64,000 bases of DNA from SURF-32 sp964648365 (lineage in GTDB: Bacteria; Planctomycetota; Phycisphaerae; UBA1845), in NCBI GenBank assembly GCA_964648365.1, contig CAZYLK010000004.1, positions 1 to 64,000 on the forward strand. Direction: 5' to 3'. The notes under the pieces are model-generated. The model searched no databases, was not told the origin of the DNA, and worked only from the letters and a program-made list of their open reading frames with translations. Positions 24,701-32,424 of the stretch are shown here, in pieces (positions within the stretch are counted from its first letter, which is position 1; every line of letters starts with the position of its first letter). The position numbers and the translations under genes were made by a program.

Positions 24701-24893
24701 CGGCCATCAGCGCCAGCGCCTCGCGGCGCGATGGTCCGTCCGGACCGTCCATCAGTCCCGACGGGAACTCGCTGGCGGCCCAGGCGCGGAACGCCTCCGT
24801 TTGCGCCCATTCATCCAGCGATCGCCAGAAGGCCGGTCCGTCCGCGGCATCGAGCGGGGCCGATGCCTTCAGATCATCAGCGAACTCATGCAT
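21759..24893 (-). CDS. actB: Alternative complex III subunit ActB, molybdopterin-oxidoreductase-like domain fused to Fe-S domain
   Basis: 1044 residues from ATG 24893; an in-frame TTG at 24926 is an alternative and no SD decides. A twin-arginine-like stretch ('SRREALALMAASLALAG') near residues 55-71 fits Tat export. The first about 740 residues resemble a molybdopterin oxidoreductase but lack an obvious Mo ligand, as known for ActB. The last about 250 residues are ferredoxin-like, with 'CIGCNACVVACQ', 'CMHCEDAPCEVVCP', 'CVGTRYCSNNCPYK' and 'CTYCVQRI...CQQACP' arrays for several Fe-S clusters. It passes electrons from quinol toward the hemes. Confidence 0.93.
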   Translation of the reverse strand: MHEFADDLKASAPLDAADGPAFWRSLDEWAQTEAFRAWAASEFPSGLMDGPDGPSRREALALMAASLALAGWTGCSRPAGGPIVPRVRADDAAPVDHPLYYATAITRDGYANGVLVKSHAGRPTKIEGNPDHPASLGATDVFTQAAILDMYDPDRSQAVYHNGRISTWSAAERAIADRTALARGRNGRGLRLLTGPTTSPTLIGQIRQLLDDMPQARWHVHSAALGAGALQGANLAFDRPLEAMYRLDRAEVIVALDSDFLYDDPGAVRYARDYADARRVSSLPGKSTAGMNRLYVAEPCPTVTGTNADHRLPAPATRISDFACRLAIEAGAIAESDVPEAALSDVETVWLQNVAADLRAHRGRSVVVAGRSQPAYVHALVHLVNEYLANLGQTLAMIDPVSAATMPEAASLAALMDDVHSGSVETLLILDANPIYDAPVDLDIVEGVRAVPFVAHAGHYRDETARMCEWHVPLAHELESWADARAYDGSLAVIQPLIAPLYEGRPLLEVLELLGGRKAGSGNVAITEPGERTGGEKRTARAILRDHWRGLVGRVDFDAWWVATLQRGQAPDSAARPVSIKVKRDAVRQAVRQASPPDAGEVRAASAPPLELNIQLDPTVRDGRHSNNGWLQELPKPLTRLTWDNAALLSPATASALGVASEDVVRLEHRGRRLEAPAWILPGHADACVTVSLGYGRWAGGRVGTGRGFSAYTLRVDKAPWFCDGLAVQPTGRRMALACTQSHQLMENRDLVRAGTLRQYTSDPAGLVRSAHEDVSLSLYPARTGERPQWGMSIDLTTCIGCNACVVACQAENNIPVVGADQVRLGREMHWIRVDRYFEGLPAAPVMHHQPVPCMHCEDAPCEVVCPVSATTHSHDGLNEMTYNRCVGTRYCSNNCPYKVRRFNFHQYADVETPSLRLQYNPGVTVRERGVMEKCTYCVQRIRTAHIQARKDNRDIRDGDVLTACQQACPAKAIVFGDLLDPQGALAAAKREPHDYALLAHLNVRPRTTYLARVFNPNSRFARDAAEPGSTHHGPPSTRGEPAP

Positions 24894-24932
24894 ACGAAAT
24901 GAACTGAGTCGGTGGTTCACACCCAAGTCCGA

Positions 24933-25586
24933 TCAACGGTGACAGATTGAGCAGTCCGTCAGCGCGGCGGTCGCGATGTCGTCCGGCTCGGCGTTTGGAT
25001 CATGCGGCCCCTCGGCACGGGACGGCTTCCACGCCATGTTGAAGAGTTCCCCGGAGGGACGCAGATGCGGTTCCGGGTTTCGATGACAGTCCAGACACCA
25101 GCTCATGAACAAGGTCGACTCCTTGCGGGCCAGACTCATCTGGTCGATGCGGCCGTGACACGTGGAGCAACCGACACCCCTGGCGAGGTGGATCGAGTGA
25201 TCGAAGTACGCAAAGTCCGGCAGGTCATGCACGCGGTTCCACCGTACCGGCTCGCCCGTGCTCCAGCTCCGGCGAATGGGTTCCAGCACGGGGGCGTCCG
25301 TCCAGATCCGGGCGTGGCAGTTCATACATGTCTGAGTCGTGGGCATCCCCGCGAACGCGGACGCTTCGACGGTCGCATGGCAGTAGCGACAGTCGATGCC
25401 CAACCCCGCGACGTGATGCTGATGGCTGAACGGAACCGGTTGCGAGACTTCGACGCCGACGCCGGTCCGGAACGACGACCGGACGAATGAAAGCGCCGAT
25501 CCGGTTGCGACCAGCACGGCCATCGCAGACAGGGCCAGACTCGCATGGGCCACGAAGTTCGCCCTGGGTGTGAACACGCTCCACAA
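24933..25586 (-). CDS. actA: Alternative complex III subunit ActA, pentaheme cytochrome c
   Basis: 217 residues. I place the start at TTG 25586, because AAGGAG lies 7 nt upstream and the protein then begins 'MWSVFTPRANFVAHASL', like other ActA proteins. ATGs at 25619 and 25646 lack an SD. One N-terminal transmembrane helix, then five CxxCH motifs: CRYCH, CMNCH, CSTCH, CLDCH and CSICH. The last sits at the very C-terminus. It is first in the operon, divergent from the cation exchanger gene. It carries electrons in the periplasm to the downstream oxidase or a soluble cytochrome. Confidence 0.92.
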   Translation of the reverse strand: MWSVFTPRANFVAHASLALSAMAVLVATGSALSFVRSSFRTGVGVEVSQPVPFSHQHHVAGLGIDCRYCHATVEASAFAGMPTTQTCMNCHARIWTDAPVLEPIRRSWSTGEPVRWNRVHDLPDFAYFDHSIHLARGVGCSTCHGRIDQMSLARKESTLFMSWCLDCHRNPEPHLRPSGELFNMAWKPSRAEGPHDPNAEPDDIATAALTDCSICHR

Positions 25587-25723
25587 TGAAACACTCCTTA
25601 ATAGACAGGGTGGCAGCATGTGCAGCCTAGATTCCGCCGATGACATGCTGCTGAATGAGGACTGAATTCGGTGTCAGCGCGATGTGCCCCGAATTGGACC
25701 GCGGTGCTACGATCCTTCTGCCC

Positions 25724-26764
25724 ATGCACGAACTTCAATCCCTGCCAATCGGAGCCTCGGTAACGGTTTTCGTTGCCGCCGGGGCAGTGATCGGCTTTGC
25801 GGGTGTCCGCATGGCCCGCGTCTCCGATGCGCTGGCGGACGTCACCGGCTGGGGGGAGGCCATGTTCGGCGGCGTGCTGCTGGGCGCGAGCACGTCCCTG
25901 CCGGGGATCGTCGCCTCCATCACGGCCGCCGCTGAGGGCGCACCGCGCCTGGCCTTCAGCAACGCCATCGGCGGAATCGCGGCGCAAACGGTGTTCCTCG
26001 TCATCGCGGACCTGGCGTACCGCCCGACCAATCTGGAGCACGCAGCCGCGTCGCTGTCGAACATCATGCAGGGCGCGTTGCTGACGCTGCTGCTGATGCT
26101 CGTTCTACTCCTCGTGACTGCGCCGGCGTGGACCGTGGCGGGCGTACATCCGGGTTCGGCCGGACTCATCCTCACCTACGTCCTCGGCGTGCGTCTGATC
26201 CGCGGCGCCCGCGGCGCGAACACCTGGCGGGCGGCGATGACCCCGGAAACAGTCGCCGACCGGCCCGCGCTGGGGCCCTATGCCCGTCCATCCGCGCTGT
26301 GGCGACGATTTGCCGCGTACGGCGTGCTGCTCGTCTTTTCCGGCTACACCATCGCGGAGAGCGCGCTTGCGATCACCCGAGCCACCGAGCTTGACGAGAC
26401 GCTGGTGGGCGCCGTCTTTACCGCGGTCACCACGTCGATACCGGAACTGGTCATCTCGGTGGCGGCGGTGCGTCAGGGGGCGCTGACGCTGGCGGTGGGG
26501 AACATCATCGGGGGCAACAGCTTCGATGTGCTGTTCGTGGCCGTCGCAGACGTCGCCTTTCGGGAAGGCTCCATTTACCACGAGTGCGACGCGCATCAGA
26601 TCTTCGTGATCGCGTTGGCCGCGGCGCAGACGGCGGTACTCATCCTGGGCTTGCTCCGACGGCAGCGCCGCGGCATTGCCAACATCGGGTTCGAGGGCGT
26701 GCTCATCCTGCTGCTGTATGCGTCAGGCATCGCGGTGCTGACATCAGCCGGCGCCGGACGTTGA
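25724..26764 (+). CDS. Sodium/calcium exchanger family membrane protein (CaCA)
   Basis: 346 residues from ATG 25724, with about ten transmembrane helices. The two alpha-repeats are clear: 'LLGASTSLPGIVASITAA' and 'FTAVTTSIPELVISVAAVRQGA', followed by 'GNIIGGNSFDVLFV'. These segments form the ion-binding centre of CaCA exchangers. The first repeat has Gly in place of the usual acidic residue ('SLPGIV'), while the second keeps 'SIPELV'. The asymmetry may change ion specificity. Divergent from the act operon, with no obvious partner. Confidence 0.85.
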   Translation: MHELQSLPIGASVTVFVAAGAVIGFAGVRMARVSDALADVTGWGEAMFGGVLLGASTSLPGIVASITAAAEGAPRLAFSNAIGGIAAQTVFLVIADLAYRPTNLEHAAASLSNIMQGALLTLLLMLVLLLVTAPAWTVAGVHPGSAGLILTYVLGVRLIRGARGANTWRAAMTPETVADRPALGPYARPSALWRRFAAYGVLLVFSGYTIAESALAITRATELDETLVGAVFTAVTTSIPELVISVAAVRQGALTLAVGNIIGGNSFDVLFVAVADVAFREGSIYHECDAHQIFVIALAAAQTAVLILGLLRRQRRGIANIGFEGVLILLLYASGIAVLTSAGAGR

Positions 26765-26790
26765 CCTGGTCAGACCGGCCGAACGCTGTC

Positions 26791-27027
26791 TCATCGACGG
26801 CCGGCGCTCGCCAGGAGCACAAGACCGATCACGATCAGCGCCCCACCGACGATCCAGATCCAGACGGGTTGCGATCCTCCCGGTGGAGACAGCGATTCGA
26901 TGCGTCCGGCGAGTATCTCATACGCACTGTGGTACGCGATGCATCCGAGACCCGCCATGATGGCCACCAGCCCGATTGAACACCACCGTTTCTCCCGCCT
27001 CATCATCGGCGCTTCGCCCATGCGCAT
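26791..27027 (-). CDS. Small two-helix membrane protein downstream of the histidine kinase
   Basis: 78 residues if started at ATG 27027; ATGs at 27021 and 27006 are alternatives, none with a strong SD. Two hydrophobic helices ('WCSIGLVAIMAGLGCIAYHSAYEIL', 'PVWIWIVGGALIVIGLVLLASA') suggest a real membrane protein. It is 91 nt downstream of the kinase stop in the same orientation. The gap between them carries a CTGAA-N6-CTGAA direct repeat, so it may have its own promoter. No family recognised. Confidence 0.5.
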   Translation of the reverse strand: MRMGEAPMMRREKRWCSIGLVAIMAGLGCIAYHSAYEILAGRIESLSPPGGSQPVWIWIVGGALIVIGLVLLASAGRR

Positions 27028-27084
27028 TTCGGGACGCGCGCCGGCACTCGCGCCGGCGTCACTCGTTGAGATTACGCCAACTGC

Positions 27085-27106
27085 CTGAATTTTCCCTGAA
27101 CTGAGG
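27085..27106. promoter_or_regulatory. CTGAA-N6-CTGAA direct repeat (candidate OmpR-type operator)
   Basis: CTGAATTTTCC directly followed by CTGAACTGAGG, an 11-bp period. The same half-site and spacing occur at 34546-34567. An 11-bp direct repeat is the usual geometry for OmpR/PhoB-type regulators, and one such regulator is encoded 1.5 kb away. Binding is an inference. Confidence 0.35.
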
Positions 27107-27118
27107 ATTTCACGCGCG

Positions 27119-28609
27119 TCAGACCCTGGCGGAAGCGACCGCGGGTCGATCGATGGGAAGCGACAGGGTGAACAGCGCGCCGCCGTCGTCGTGATTCTGT
27201 ACGCGGATGGAGCCACCGTGAGCCGCCGCCACCGACTTTGCGATCGCCAGTCCGATGCCGCATTGTCCCGGCGCGCGGGTGGTGGACGCAACCTGATGGA
27301 ACGCATCGAAGATCATGCCAATCTGGTCGGGCGGAACGCCCGGCCCGCGGTCGCGAACCTCGATCTCGACGTTTTGGCCCGCTTCATGGACCTCGATCGT
27401 CACCGCTTGATCCGGGGGCGAGTATCGAATGGCGTTGTGCAGAAGGTTCTCGAGGGCGGAGCGGAGCAGGTCGGTATCTCCCTGAATGTCGGGCTCGGCA
27501 GCGCCCGCCGACGTGTGCAACAGCGGCACGAGCCGTACGCTCGCGCGCTGCGCTTCCTGCCGGCAGTTCCGCACGGCCGCCATGACGATGTCTTCGATCG
27601 AAATGCGGCTCAGAACCAGGGCGCGAGCGCCGTCCGTCGCCCGTGTCAGCAGCAGGAAGCTCTCGACGGTGCGCAGCATGAGCCGCGTCTGCTCCTGCAC
27701 GCGCTCGCGGAAACCGTTTTGCTCTGCCCGGCGCGACTGCGCTTCCGCCAGCAGGACGCTGAGGGGCGTCTTCAGTTCGTGCGACACGTCGGCGATGAAC
27801 TGCTTCTGCCGCTTGAACTGAGTTTCCAGGCGGTCGAACATCTCATTGAGCACGTCCACCATCTCGCTGATCTCGTCGTTCGATTCCGGCGCGGGAAGCC
27901 GCTCGTTCAGCCGGTTGACCGTCAGGCGGCGCGCCTTGCGGGCGATGACGCCGATGGGCGCAAACCAGCGCCGCCCCAGCATCCACGAAGTCACGCCGAC
28001 CACGACGATACTGGTGACGACGAAGAGCAGTAGAAGCTGCTGCGTGGTTTGCAGCGCTCCGTGCAGCGGGCCCAGGCTCGTCCCCAGACTCAGCACAAAC
28101 TCCGGCAGGCCGTCCGACGACGCCTCCCGGCGCACCGTGAGCCACCGCGCGGCCGCTTCCGGGCCAGCCGAACCCCCCTTCCTGCTGCCGCGGCCGGTAT
28201 AGAACGTCGGCGACGTCGACCGGTCCTGCGGCACGTCCGGCGGAATGCTCAGACCGGGCAGACCGGCCGACGTGATGGAATCCTGGGTGGCTGGAAAAGA
28301 GACATGAAAAGCCGGCCCCCGTTTAATAGAGGGCGCCAGGGCCTCTCGAGCCCAGACGGACGGATCTTCCCCCGCATGAACACGGCCCGCGTCTTCCAGC
28401 AACGCAACCATGTGCTCCGACTGCTCCATCAGCTTGGCGTCGAAACGCGCGTAAAGCTGCCGGCTCAGGACCGTATGTATCGAGAGCCAGAGGGCCGCCT
28501 GAAGCACGGCGAAGATCGCCACGTGCGCCAGCGTCAGTCGCACGCGCATGCTGCGTAGGGCCGGGAATGGCGCCTGGGCGTCCATGAGCGCATCACGCAG
28601 GAGGACCAT
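27119..28609 (-). CDS. Two-component sensor histidine kinase
   Basis: 496 residues; ATG 28585 is an alternative start. Helix 1 near residues 25-45, an extracytoplasmic sensor of about 145 residues, helix 2 near 190-212 ('LLLLFVVTSIVVVGVTSWML'), then a HAMP region, the H-box 'FIADVSHELKTPLSVLLAE', the N-box 'LLHNAIRYSPPD', 'DRGPGVPPDQIGMIFDAF' and the G2 box 'GQCGIGLAIAKSV'. It overlaps the response-regulator gene by 17 nt, so the two are coupled. The sensor loop has no known domain that I recognise. The ligand is unknown; the architecture resembles the EnvZ/CusS group. Confidence 0.92.
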   Translation of the reverse strand: MVLLRDALMDAQAPFPALRSMRVRLTLAHVAIFAVLQAALWLSIHTVLSRQLYARFDAKLMEQSEHMVALLEDAGRVHAGEDPSVWAREALAPSIKRGPAFHVSFPATQDSITSAGLPGLSIPPDVPQDRSTSPTFYTGRGSRKGGSAGPEAAARWLTVRREASSDGLPEFVLSLGTSLGPLHGALQTTQQLLLLFVVTSIVVVGVTSWMLGRRWFAPIGVIARKARRLTVNRLNERLPAPESNDEISEMVDVLNEMFDRLETQFKRQKQFIADVSHELKTPLSVLLAEAQSRRAEQNGFRERVQEQTRLMLRTVESFLLLTRATDGARALVLSRISIEDIVMAAVRNCRQEAQRASVRLVPLLHTSAGAAEPDIQGDTDLLRSALENLLHNAIRYSPPDQAVTIEVHEAGQNVEIEVRDRGPGVPPDQIGMIFDAFHQVASTTRAPGQCGIGLAIAKSVAAAHGGSIRVQNHDDGGALFTLSLPIDRPAVASARV

Positions 28610-29276
28610 CCTGACTGAGGACGTAGCCGGTCCCGACGACGGTGTGCAGAAGGGGTTGTTCGAACCCTTTGTCGATTTTGGCCCGCAGGCGCGACACGTA
28701 GACCTCGATCACGTTGCTCTGCTCCTCGAAGAGCATGTCCCACACGCGCTCGCCGATCACCGCTCGCGTCAGGACGCGGTCCGGCTTGCGAAGGAAGAAC
28801 TCCAGCAGCGCGAACTCTTTGGCCGTCAGGGCCACGGGGGCGCCGCCCCGCGTGACGCAGTGCCTGACCAGATCCATTTCGATATCGGCGAAGTGCAAAC
28901 GGGTTCCCTCGACGGCTTGCGACCGCCGCAGCAGCGCCCGAACGCGCGCGACCAGTTCCTCCAGTTCGAACGGCTTGGTCAGGTAGTCGTCGGCGCCGGC
29001 GTTCAGTCCGTTGACTTTGTCCTCGGTGGACGACAGAGCCGTCAGCACGAGAATCGGCGTGTCGATCTTCATCCGGCGCAGGTTACGGCAGATCTGGGCG
29101 CCGTCATGATCCGGCAGCATCAGATCCAGCACGATGCCGTCATAGGAGCCGCAGGCGGCCTTCTCCTCTCCGTCGTGGCCGGAGGTTGTGTGGTCGACCA
29201 CGTAGCCCTCGTCTCGCAGCGCGCTGCTGACCAGTTCACCCAGACGAGGATTGTCTTCGATGACCAGAAAACGCAT
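28593..29276 (-). CDS. OmpR/PhoB-family response regulator
   Basis: 227 residues. Receiver with 'FLVIEDNPRLGELV', phosphoacceptor Asp in 'DGIVLDLMLPDHDG', Lys in 'DDYLTKPFELEEL'. The C-terminal winged helix has 'LTAKEFALLEFFLRKPDRVL' and 'VYVSRLRAKID', typical of OmpR-type DNA-binding domains. GGAGG lies about 8 nt before the ATG. First gene of the two-component operon, preceded by a strong hairpin at 29305-29337. It probably controls envelope or metal-stress genes. Confidence 0.93.
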   Translation of the reverse strand: MRFLVIEDNPRLGELVSSALRDEGYVVDHTTSGHDGEEKAACGSYDGIVLDLMLPDHDGAQICRNLRRMKIDTPILVLTALSSTEDKVNGLNAGADDYLTKPFELEELVARVRALLRRSQAVEGTRLHFADIEMDLVRHCVTRGGAPVALTAKEFALLEFFLRKPDRVLTRAVIGERVWDMLFEEQSNVIEVYVSRLRAKIDKGFEQPLLHTVVGTGYVLSQDGPPA

Positions 29277-29304
29277 GAGGGGGCCTCCTTCGGTAGCGGC
29301 GCCG

Positions 29305-29337
29305 CCGCCCGCCGGCTCCCAGCGAGCCGGCGGGCGG
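29305..29337 (-). promoter_or_regulatory. Perfect 14-bp hairpin in the leader of the two-component operon
   Basis: CCGCCCGCCGGCTC (29305-29318) pairs fully with GAGCCGGCGGGCGG (29324-29337) around a 5-nt loop. It sits 28 nt upstream of the response-regulator ATG, just ahead of the SD. No T-tract follows in either direction. The rest of 29277-29617 shows only a possible -10 (TATACT on the minus strand near 29389) and the SD of the next gene. Confidence 0.6.
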
Positions 29338-29617
29338 AACCGGCGCCTCGTAACTGCGAATTCAGCGGACGTTTAATTGGCCGTCAGATCAGTATACCCC
29401 CATCTTGAGGTTTCGACCAGCAAGCGTCTCCGAGAAGCGCGCATCTCCAACCGCGACGGTGAATTACGGCGATTTCAGGCATGTCTCACGCGTGCGTCAG
29501 AACGGCGGGTGAGGATATGTCTGAGAAGAACGCATCGAGGCCCGCGCCCGTGCCCGCCCGACTGCGCCGTGTGGACCGGCGGGCGGCCGCGCCGCGAAAC
29601 GGTGAAAGGACAAGACC

Positions 29618-29857
29618 ATGACACGCTGCGACACATGTGGGAACGAATACGACAAGACGATCGAGGTGACGCGAGGCACGGAGCGACGCGTCTTCGACAG
29701 CTTCGAATGCGCCATTCAGGCCATGGCGCCGGTGTGCGCCCACTGCCAGTGCCGCATCATCGGGCACGGCGTCGAGACCGATGGCAAGATGTTCTGTTGC
29801 GCCCATTGCGCGAAGCAGACGGGGGCCGAGGACGTGCGCGACCGCGGCTCGCTGTAG
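29618..29857 (+). CDS. Small cysteine-rich (zinc-ribbon/TRASH-like) protein
   Basis: 79 residues; GAAAGGA precedes the ATG. Nine cysteines occur (4, 7, 31, 40, 43, 45, 60, 61, 64), including 'CDTCG', 'CAHCQC' and 'CCAHC', and 'FDSFECAIQAMAPVC' resembles TRASH-type metal-binding modules. Likely a cytoplasmic Zn- or Cu-binding protein, possibly of the prokaryotic metallothionein type. It converges with the M50 protease gene, 21 nt away. Fold uncertain, metal binding likely. Confidence 0.7.
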   Translation: MTRCDTCGNEYDKTIEVTRGTERRVFDSFECAIQAMAPVCAHCQCRIIGHGVETDGKMFCCAHCAKQTGAEDVRDRGSL

Positions 29858-29878
29858 TCAGTTGTAGCAACATGAACC

Positions 29879-31066
29879 TTACGCCTCAGACTGGCGATAC
29901 GACGCGGCGGCCGACGCGACCAGACCCGGTTGCGGCGCCTCGGCGTCCAGTTCCACCTTCAGAGCGATGAATTTCATCAGGTCTTTGAGCGTCAGGATGC
30001 CGCGCAGGTGGCGCTGTTCGACCACCAGCAGCCGGGACTGCCCCTCGCTGTTCATCCGGCTGAGCGCCGCGACGGCGTCGGTATCGGGTTGCACGGTCGC
30101 CAGTTCGTCAATGGGGCGGGCTATGTCCTCGACGCGTTTTTCGCGCCACTGTTCGCGCGGCAGGTCGCGCACGTCCTGCGTAGACACGGCCCCGTAGAGC
30201 GACCCATTGTCGGTCACGGGGAACATCTGGTGGTGGCGCTGATAGATGTGGTCATGGACCAGCTCCTCCACCGAGATGTCGGCGGGCACGGTGTCAGGGT
30301 TGGTGCTCATGAACCGGTCCACCGCCTCGCCCTCCAGCGCCCGCCGCACCAGGAGCTGCTGGAACGACATGCGCGCCGCGCCGCGCAGGAACAGGCCGAT
30401 CAGCACCCACCACATGCCGCCCACCACCCCGCCGCCCAGAAAGACGACGACGCCGACGATGATCAGCGCCGTACCGAACCCGGACCCCACTTCCGACGAC
30501 ACCCGCGTCGCCCAGCGCAGATCCTGCTTCCACCGCCACAGCAGCGAACGCAACACCCGCCCGCCGTCCAGCGGGAAGGCGGGCAGTACGTTGAACGCGA
30601 CCAGAATGGCGTTGATGCCGCCAAGGTACTCCAGGACGGCCACGACCGGCGCCGGTCCGGACAGCACCTGAACCAGCCCGCCCAGACCCAGGCAGGCCGC
30701 CGCCAGCACGACGCTGGCGATCGGACCGGCGACGGCCACGCGAAACTCCGCCCGGGCGTCGGGCGGCTCGGTCGTCATCTCGGCCACACCGCCGAACAGG
30801 AACAGCGTGATCCCGCTCATCCGCATCGCGTGACGCCGCGCCACCAGCGCGTGCGCGAGTTCGTGTAGGATGATCGAACCGAACAGCCCCAACGCACCGG
30901 CGATCCCCATCACCAGCATGACGTCGCCCGACAGATCGGGGTAAAGCGCGGGAAAGAGCGACCCGGCCAGCGACCAGGTGATGAGCACGAACAGCAGCAG
31001 CCAGCTCGCGTCCACGCGAATCGGAAAGCCGAACAGCTTGAAAAGCGTCATGCGGGGTCCGAACAT
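29879..31066 (-). CDS. Site-2-protease-like M50 metalloprotease with two CBS domains
   Basis: 395 residues. The membrane core has HELAH (68-72) and 'AFPLDGGR' ending at residue 170, the zinc ligands of M50/Rv-S2P proteases. Six or so hydrophobic segments follow the usual order. Two CBS domains fill about 245-375 ('FMSTNPDTVPADISVEELV', 'PVTDNGSLYGAVSTQDVRD', 'LLVVEQRHLRGILTLKDLM'). The CBS pair may bind an adenine nucleotide and gate proteolysis. Likely substrate: a membrane-bound regulator, not identifiable here. Confidence 0.9.
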   Translation of the reverse strand: MFGPRMTLFKLFGFPIRVDASWLLLFVLITWSLAGSLFPALYPDLSGDVMLVMGIAGALGLFGSIILHELAHALVARRHAMRMSGITLFLFGGVAEMTTEPPDARAEFRVAVAGPIASVVLAAACLGLGGLVQVLSGPAPVVAVLEYLGGINAILVAFNVLPAFPLDGGRVLRSLLWRWKQDLRWATRVSSEVGSGFGTALIIVGVVVFLGGGVVGGMWWVLIGLFLRGAARMSFQQLLVRRALEGEAVDRFMSTNPDTVPADISVEELVHDHIYQRHHQMFPVTDNGSLYGAVSTQDVRDLPREQWREKRVEDIARPIDELATVQPDTDAVAALSRMNSEGQSRLLVVEQRHLRGILTLKDLMKFIALKVELDAEAPQPGLVASAAASYRQSEA

Positions 31067-31155
31067 CGATCCGTTGATCTCCCTTTTCTCCGGCGTTTCA
31101 ACGGCGCAGGCACCGCGGGCGGGAATCCTGGACGGCGGTCACGCGCCTCCGCAGG

Positions 31156-31365
31156 TCAGTCGCGGACCAGGAAGGTCACTTTCATGTCCACGCGATACTC
31201 CGTGATCTCGCCGGCCTCGACGACGACCTTCTGCTCCTTGATCCACGCGCCGCGCACGTCGTCGACCGACGTGTGGGCGCGGGCGATGCCCTGCCGGATG
31301 GCGTCGCCGAAGCTCTCAGTGGACGAACAGGACAATTCGATAACCTTTGCAACCTGCACTTGCAT
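31156..31365 (-). CDS. Dodecin family protein
   Basis: 69 residues. 'VAKVIELSCSSTESFGDAI' and 'ITEYRVDMKVTFLVRD' match the short beta-alpha-beta dodecin fold, with 'AHTSVDDVRGAWIKEQ' supplying the flavin-stacking Trp. Dodecins form hollow dodecamers that store FMN, riboflavin or CoA and protect against flavin photochemistry. Length is standard. It lies between the M50 protease and the SPW-like gene in a stress-gene group. Confidence 0.93.
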   Translation of the reverse strand: MQVQVAKVIELSCSSTESFGDAIRQGIARAHTSVDDVRGAWIKEQKVVVEAGEITEYRVDMKVTFLVRD

Positions 31366-31395
31366 TGCTCCTTTCTTGTCTGGACGATCTTCCAG

Positions 31396-31785
31396 TCATG
31401 GTTCGCTTCTGACGCCTCCTGCGCCCGCTGACGCAGCGGACGCATCTTCTTCCCACGCACGCCACGCCGACGGCGGCTGGCTCGAACTGCTCGGCACCAC
31501 CGCGAACATCACAATCAGCAACCCGACGATGACGCGGTTCTGCTGGTCGGGCGGCGCCGGCGCCGCGGCGGCCAGCAGGCCCACCGCGGTCAACCAGGAG
31601 CCGGTTGCCACGTTCCACCAGTGCAGCCGCCGCCACGACGGGTGAAAACTCGCACCGGCCAGCGCCGCGACCAGCACGGCGCAGACCAGGTCGTGGACGA
31701 GCATCCAGCGCGAACTCGGGTCGATCACGAGGAACGCCGCGGCCAACCACACCGCCAGCAGAATCTCCGAGGTCCGACCCCACAT
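31396..31785 (-). CDS. SPW-repeat-like small membrane protein
   Basis: 129 residues with about four short helices: 'EILLAVWLAAAFLVI', 'LVHDLVCAVLVAALAG', 'WNVATGSWLTAVGLLAA' and 'NRVIVGLLIVMFAVVP'. The Trp-containing 'WLAAAFLVIDPSSRW' and 'WWNVATGSWL' suggest the SPW-motif membrane family. The C-terminal 25 residues are soluble and acidic. It directly follows the VKOR gene (its start abuts the VKOR stop). Function unknown; this pairing with VKOR and an epimerase appears conserved in some bacteria, from memory. Confidence 0.65.
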   Translation of the reverse strand: MWGRTSEILLAVWLAAAFLVIDPSSRWMLVHDLVCAVLVAALAGASFHPSWRRLHWWNVATGSWLTAVGLLAAAAPAPPDQQNRVIVGLLIVMFAVVPSSSSQPPSAWRAWEEDASAASAGAGGVRSEP

Positions 31786-32424
31786 TCATGACGCTCCCCG
31801 CGCGATCGCGCGGCCGGCCTCCCAGGCGGTCTGTGACGGACGCCCAAGGAAGGCGTTCCACAGCGCGCGATTGCTCCCGCTGATGCGTCGCACGCGCCGC
31901 AGATACAGCACGCACGAGATCACTTCGTCGCCCGCCAGTACGACCAGCGCCAACGAAATCACGGCCGTGACCAGGCACAGAAAGCACCACGCCCCGAGCG
32001 CCGCTCCCTGCAACACCACCAGAACCGCGCTGACGATGCCGAGCGGGATCACGTCCAGCCCGAACAGAACCACCAGCCACGGGCGGTACTGCCACCGTCG
32101 TGTCGACCCGGCCAGCGCCAGCACCACGTCACCCAGATACGCCAGCGCTCCGAGCGCCGCGTCCGGAATGCGGAACCAGCGCCTCATGCGGTGCGAGACG
32201 TCCGAGTCCAGCACCTGGACCGACTGCTCGCCGAACACCGGATCCCACACACCGCCGATCAGGCGCCACTGGAACAGCGCCATGTACGACGCGATCAGAA
32301 ACGCGACGAATGCCAGCACGGCGACGCGGAAGCGCTGCTTCCAACTCGACGGGTTGAAGCTCCACGGAGCCGGCGCCGCCCTGCGGGCGTCCGCCGCGGC
32401 GGCGGTTTCAGCGGCTGCGGTCAC
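31786..32424 (-). CDS. Vitamin K epoxide reductase (VKOR) family membrane protein
   Basis: 212 residues. The start is GTG 32424, because it overlaps the epimerase stop as GTGA; a longer frame would run through the epimerase gene. Four helices ('FRVAVLAFVAFLIASYMALFQW' and others) include the CxxC of 'GAWCFLCLVTAVIS', the quinone-proximal pair of VKOR. I see no second Cys pair in the preceding loop, so it may lack the usual shuttle cysteines or use a partner. Possibly disulfide formation or a quinone-linked function. Confidence 0.8.
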   Translation of the reverse strand: MTAAAETAAAADARRAAPAPWSFNPSSWKQRFRVAVLAFVAFLIASYMALFQWRLIGGVWDPVFGEQSVQVLDSDVSHRMRRWFRIPDAALGALAYLGDVVLALAGSTRRWQYRPWLVVLFGLDVIPLGIVSAVLVVLQGAALGAWCFLCLVTAVISLALVVLAGDEVISCVLYLRRVRRISGSNRALWNAFLGRPSQTAWEAGRAIARGAS

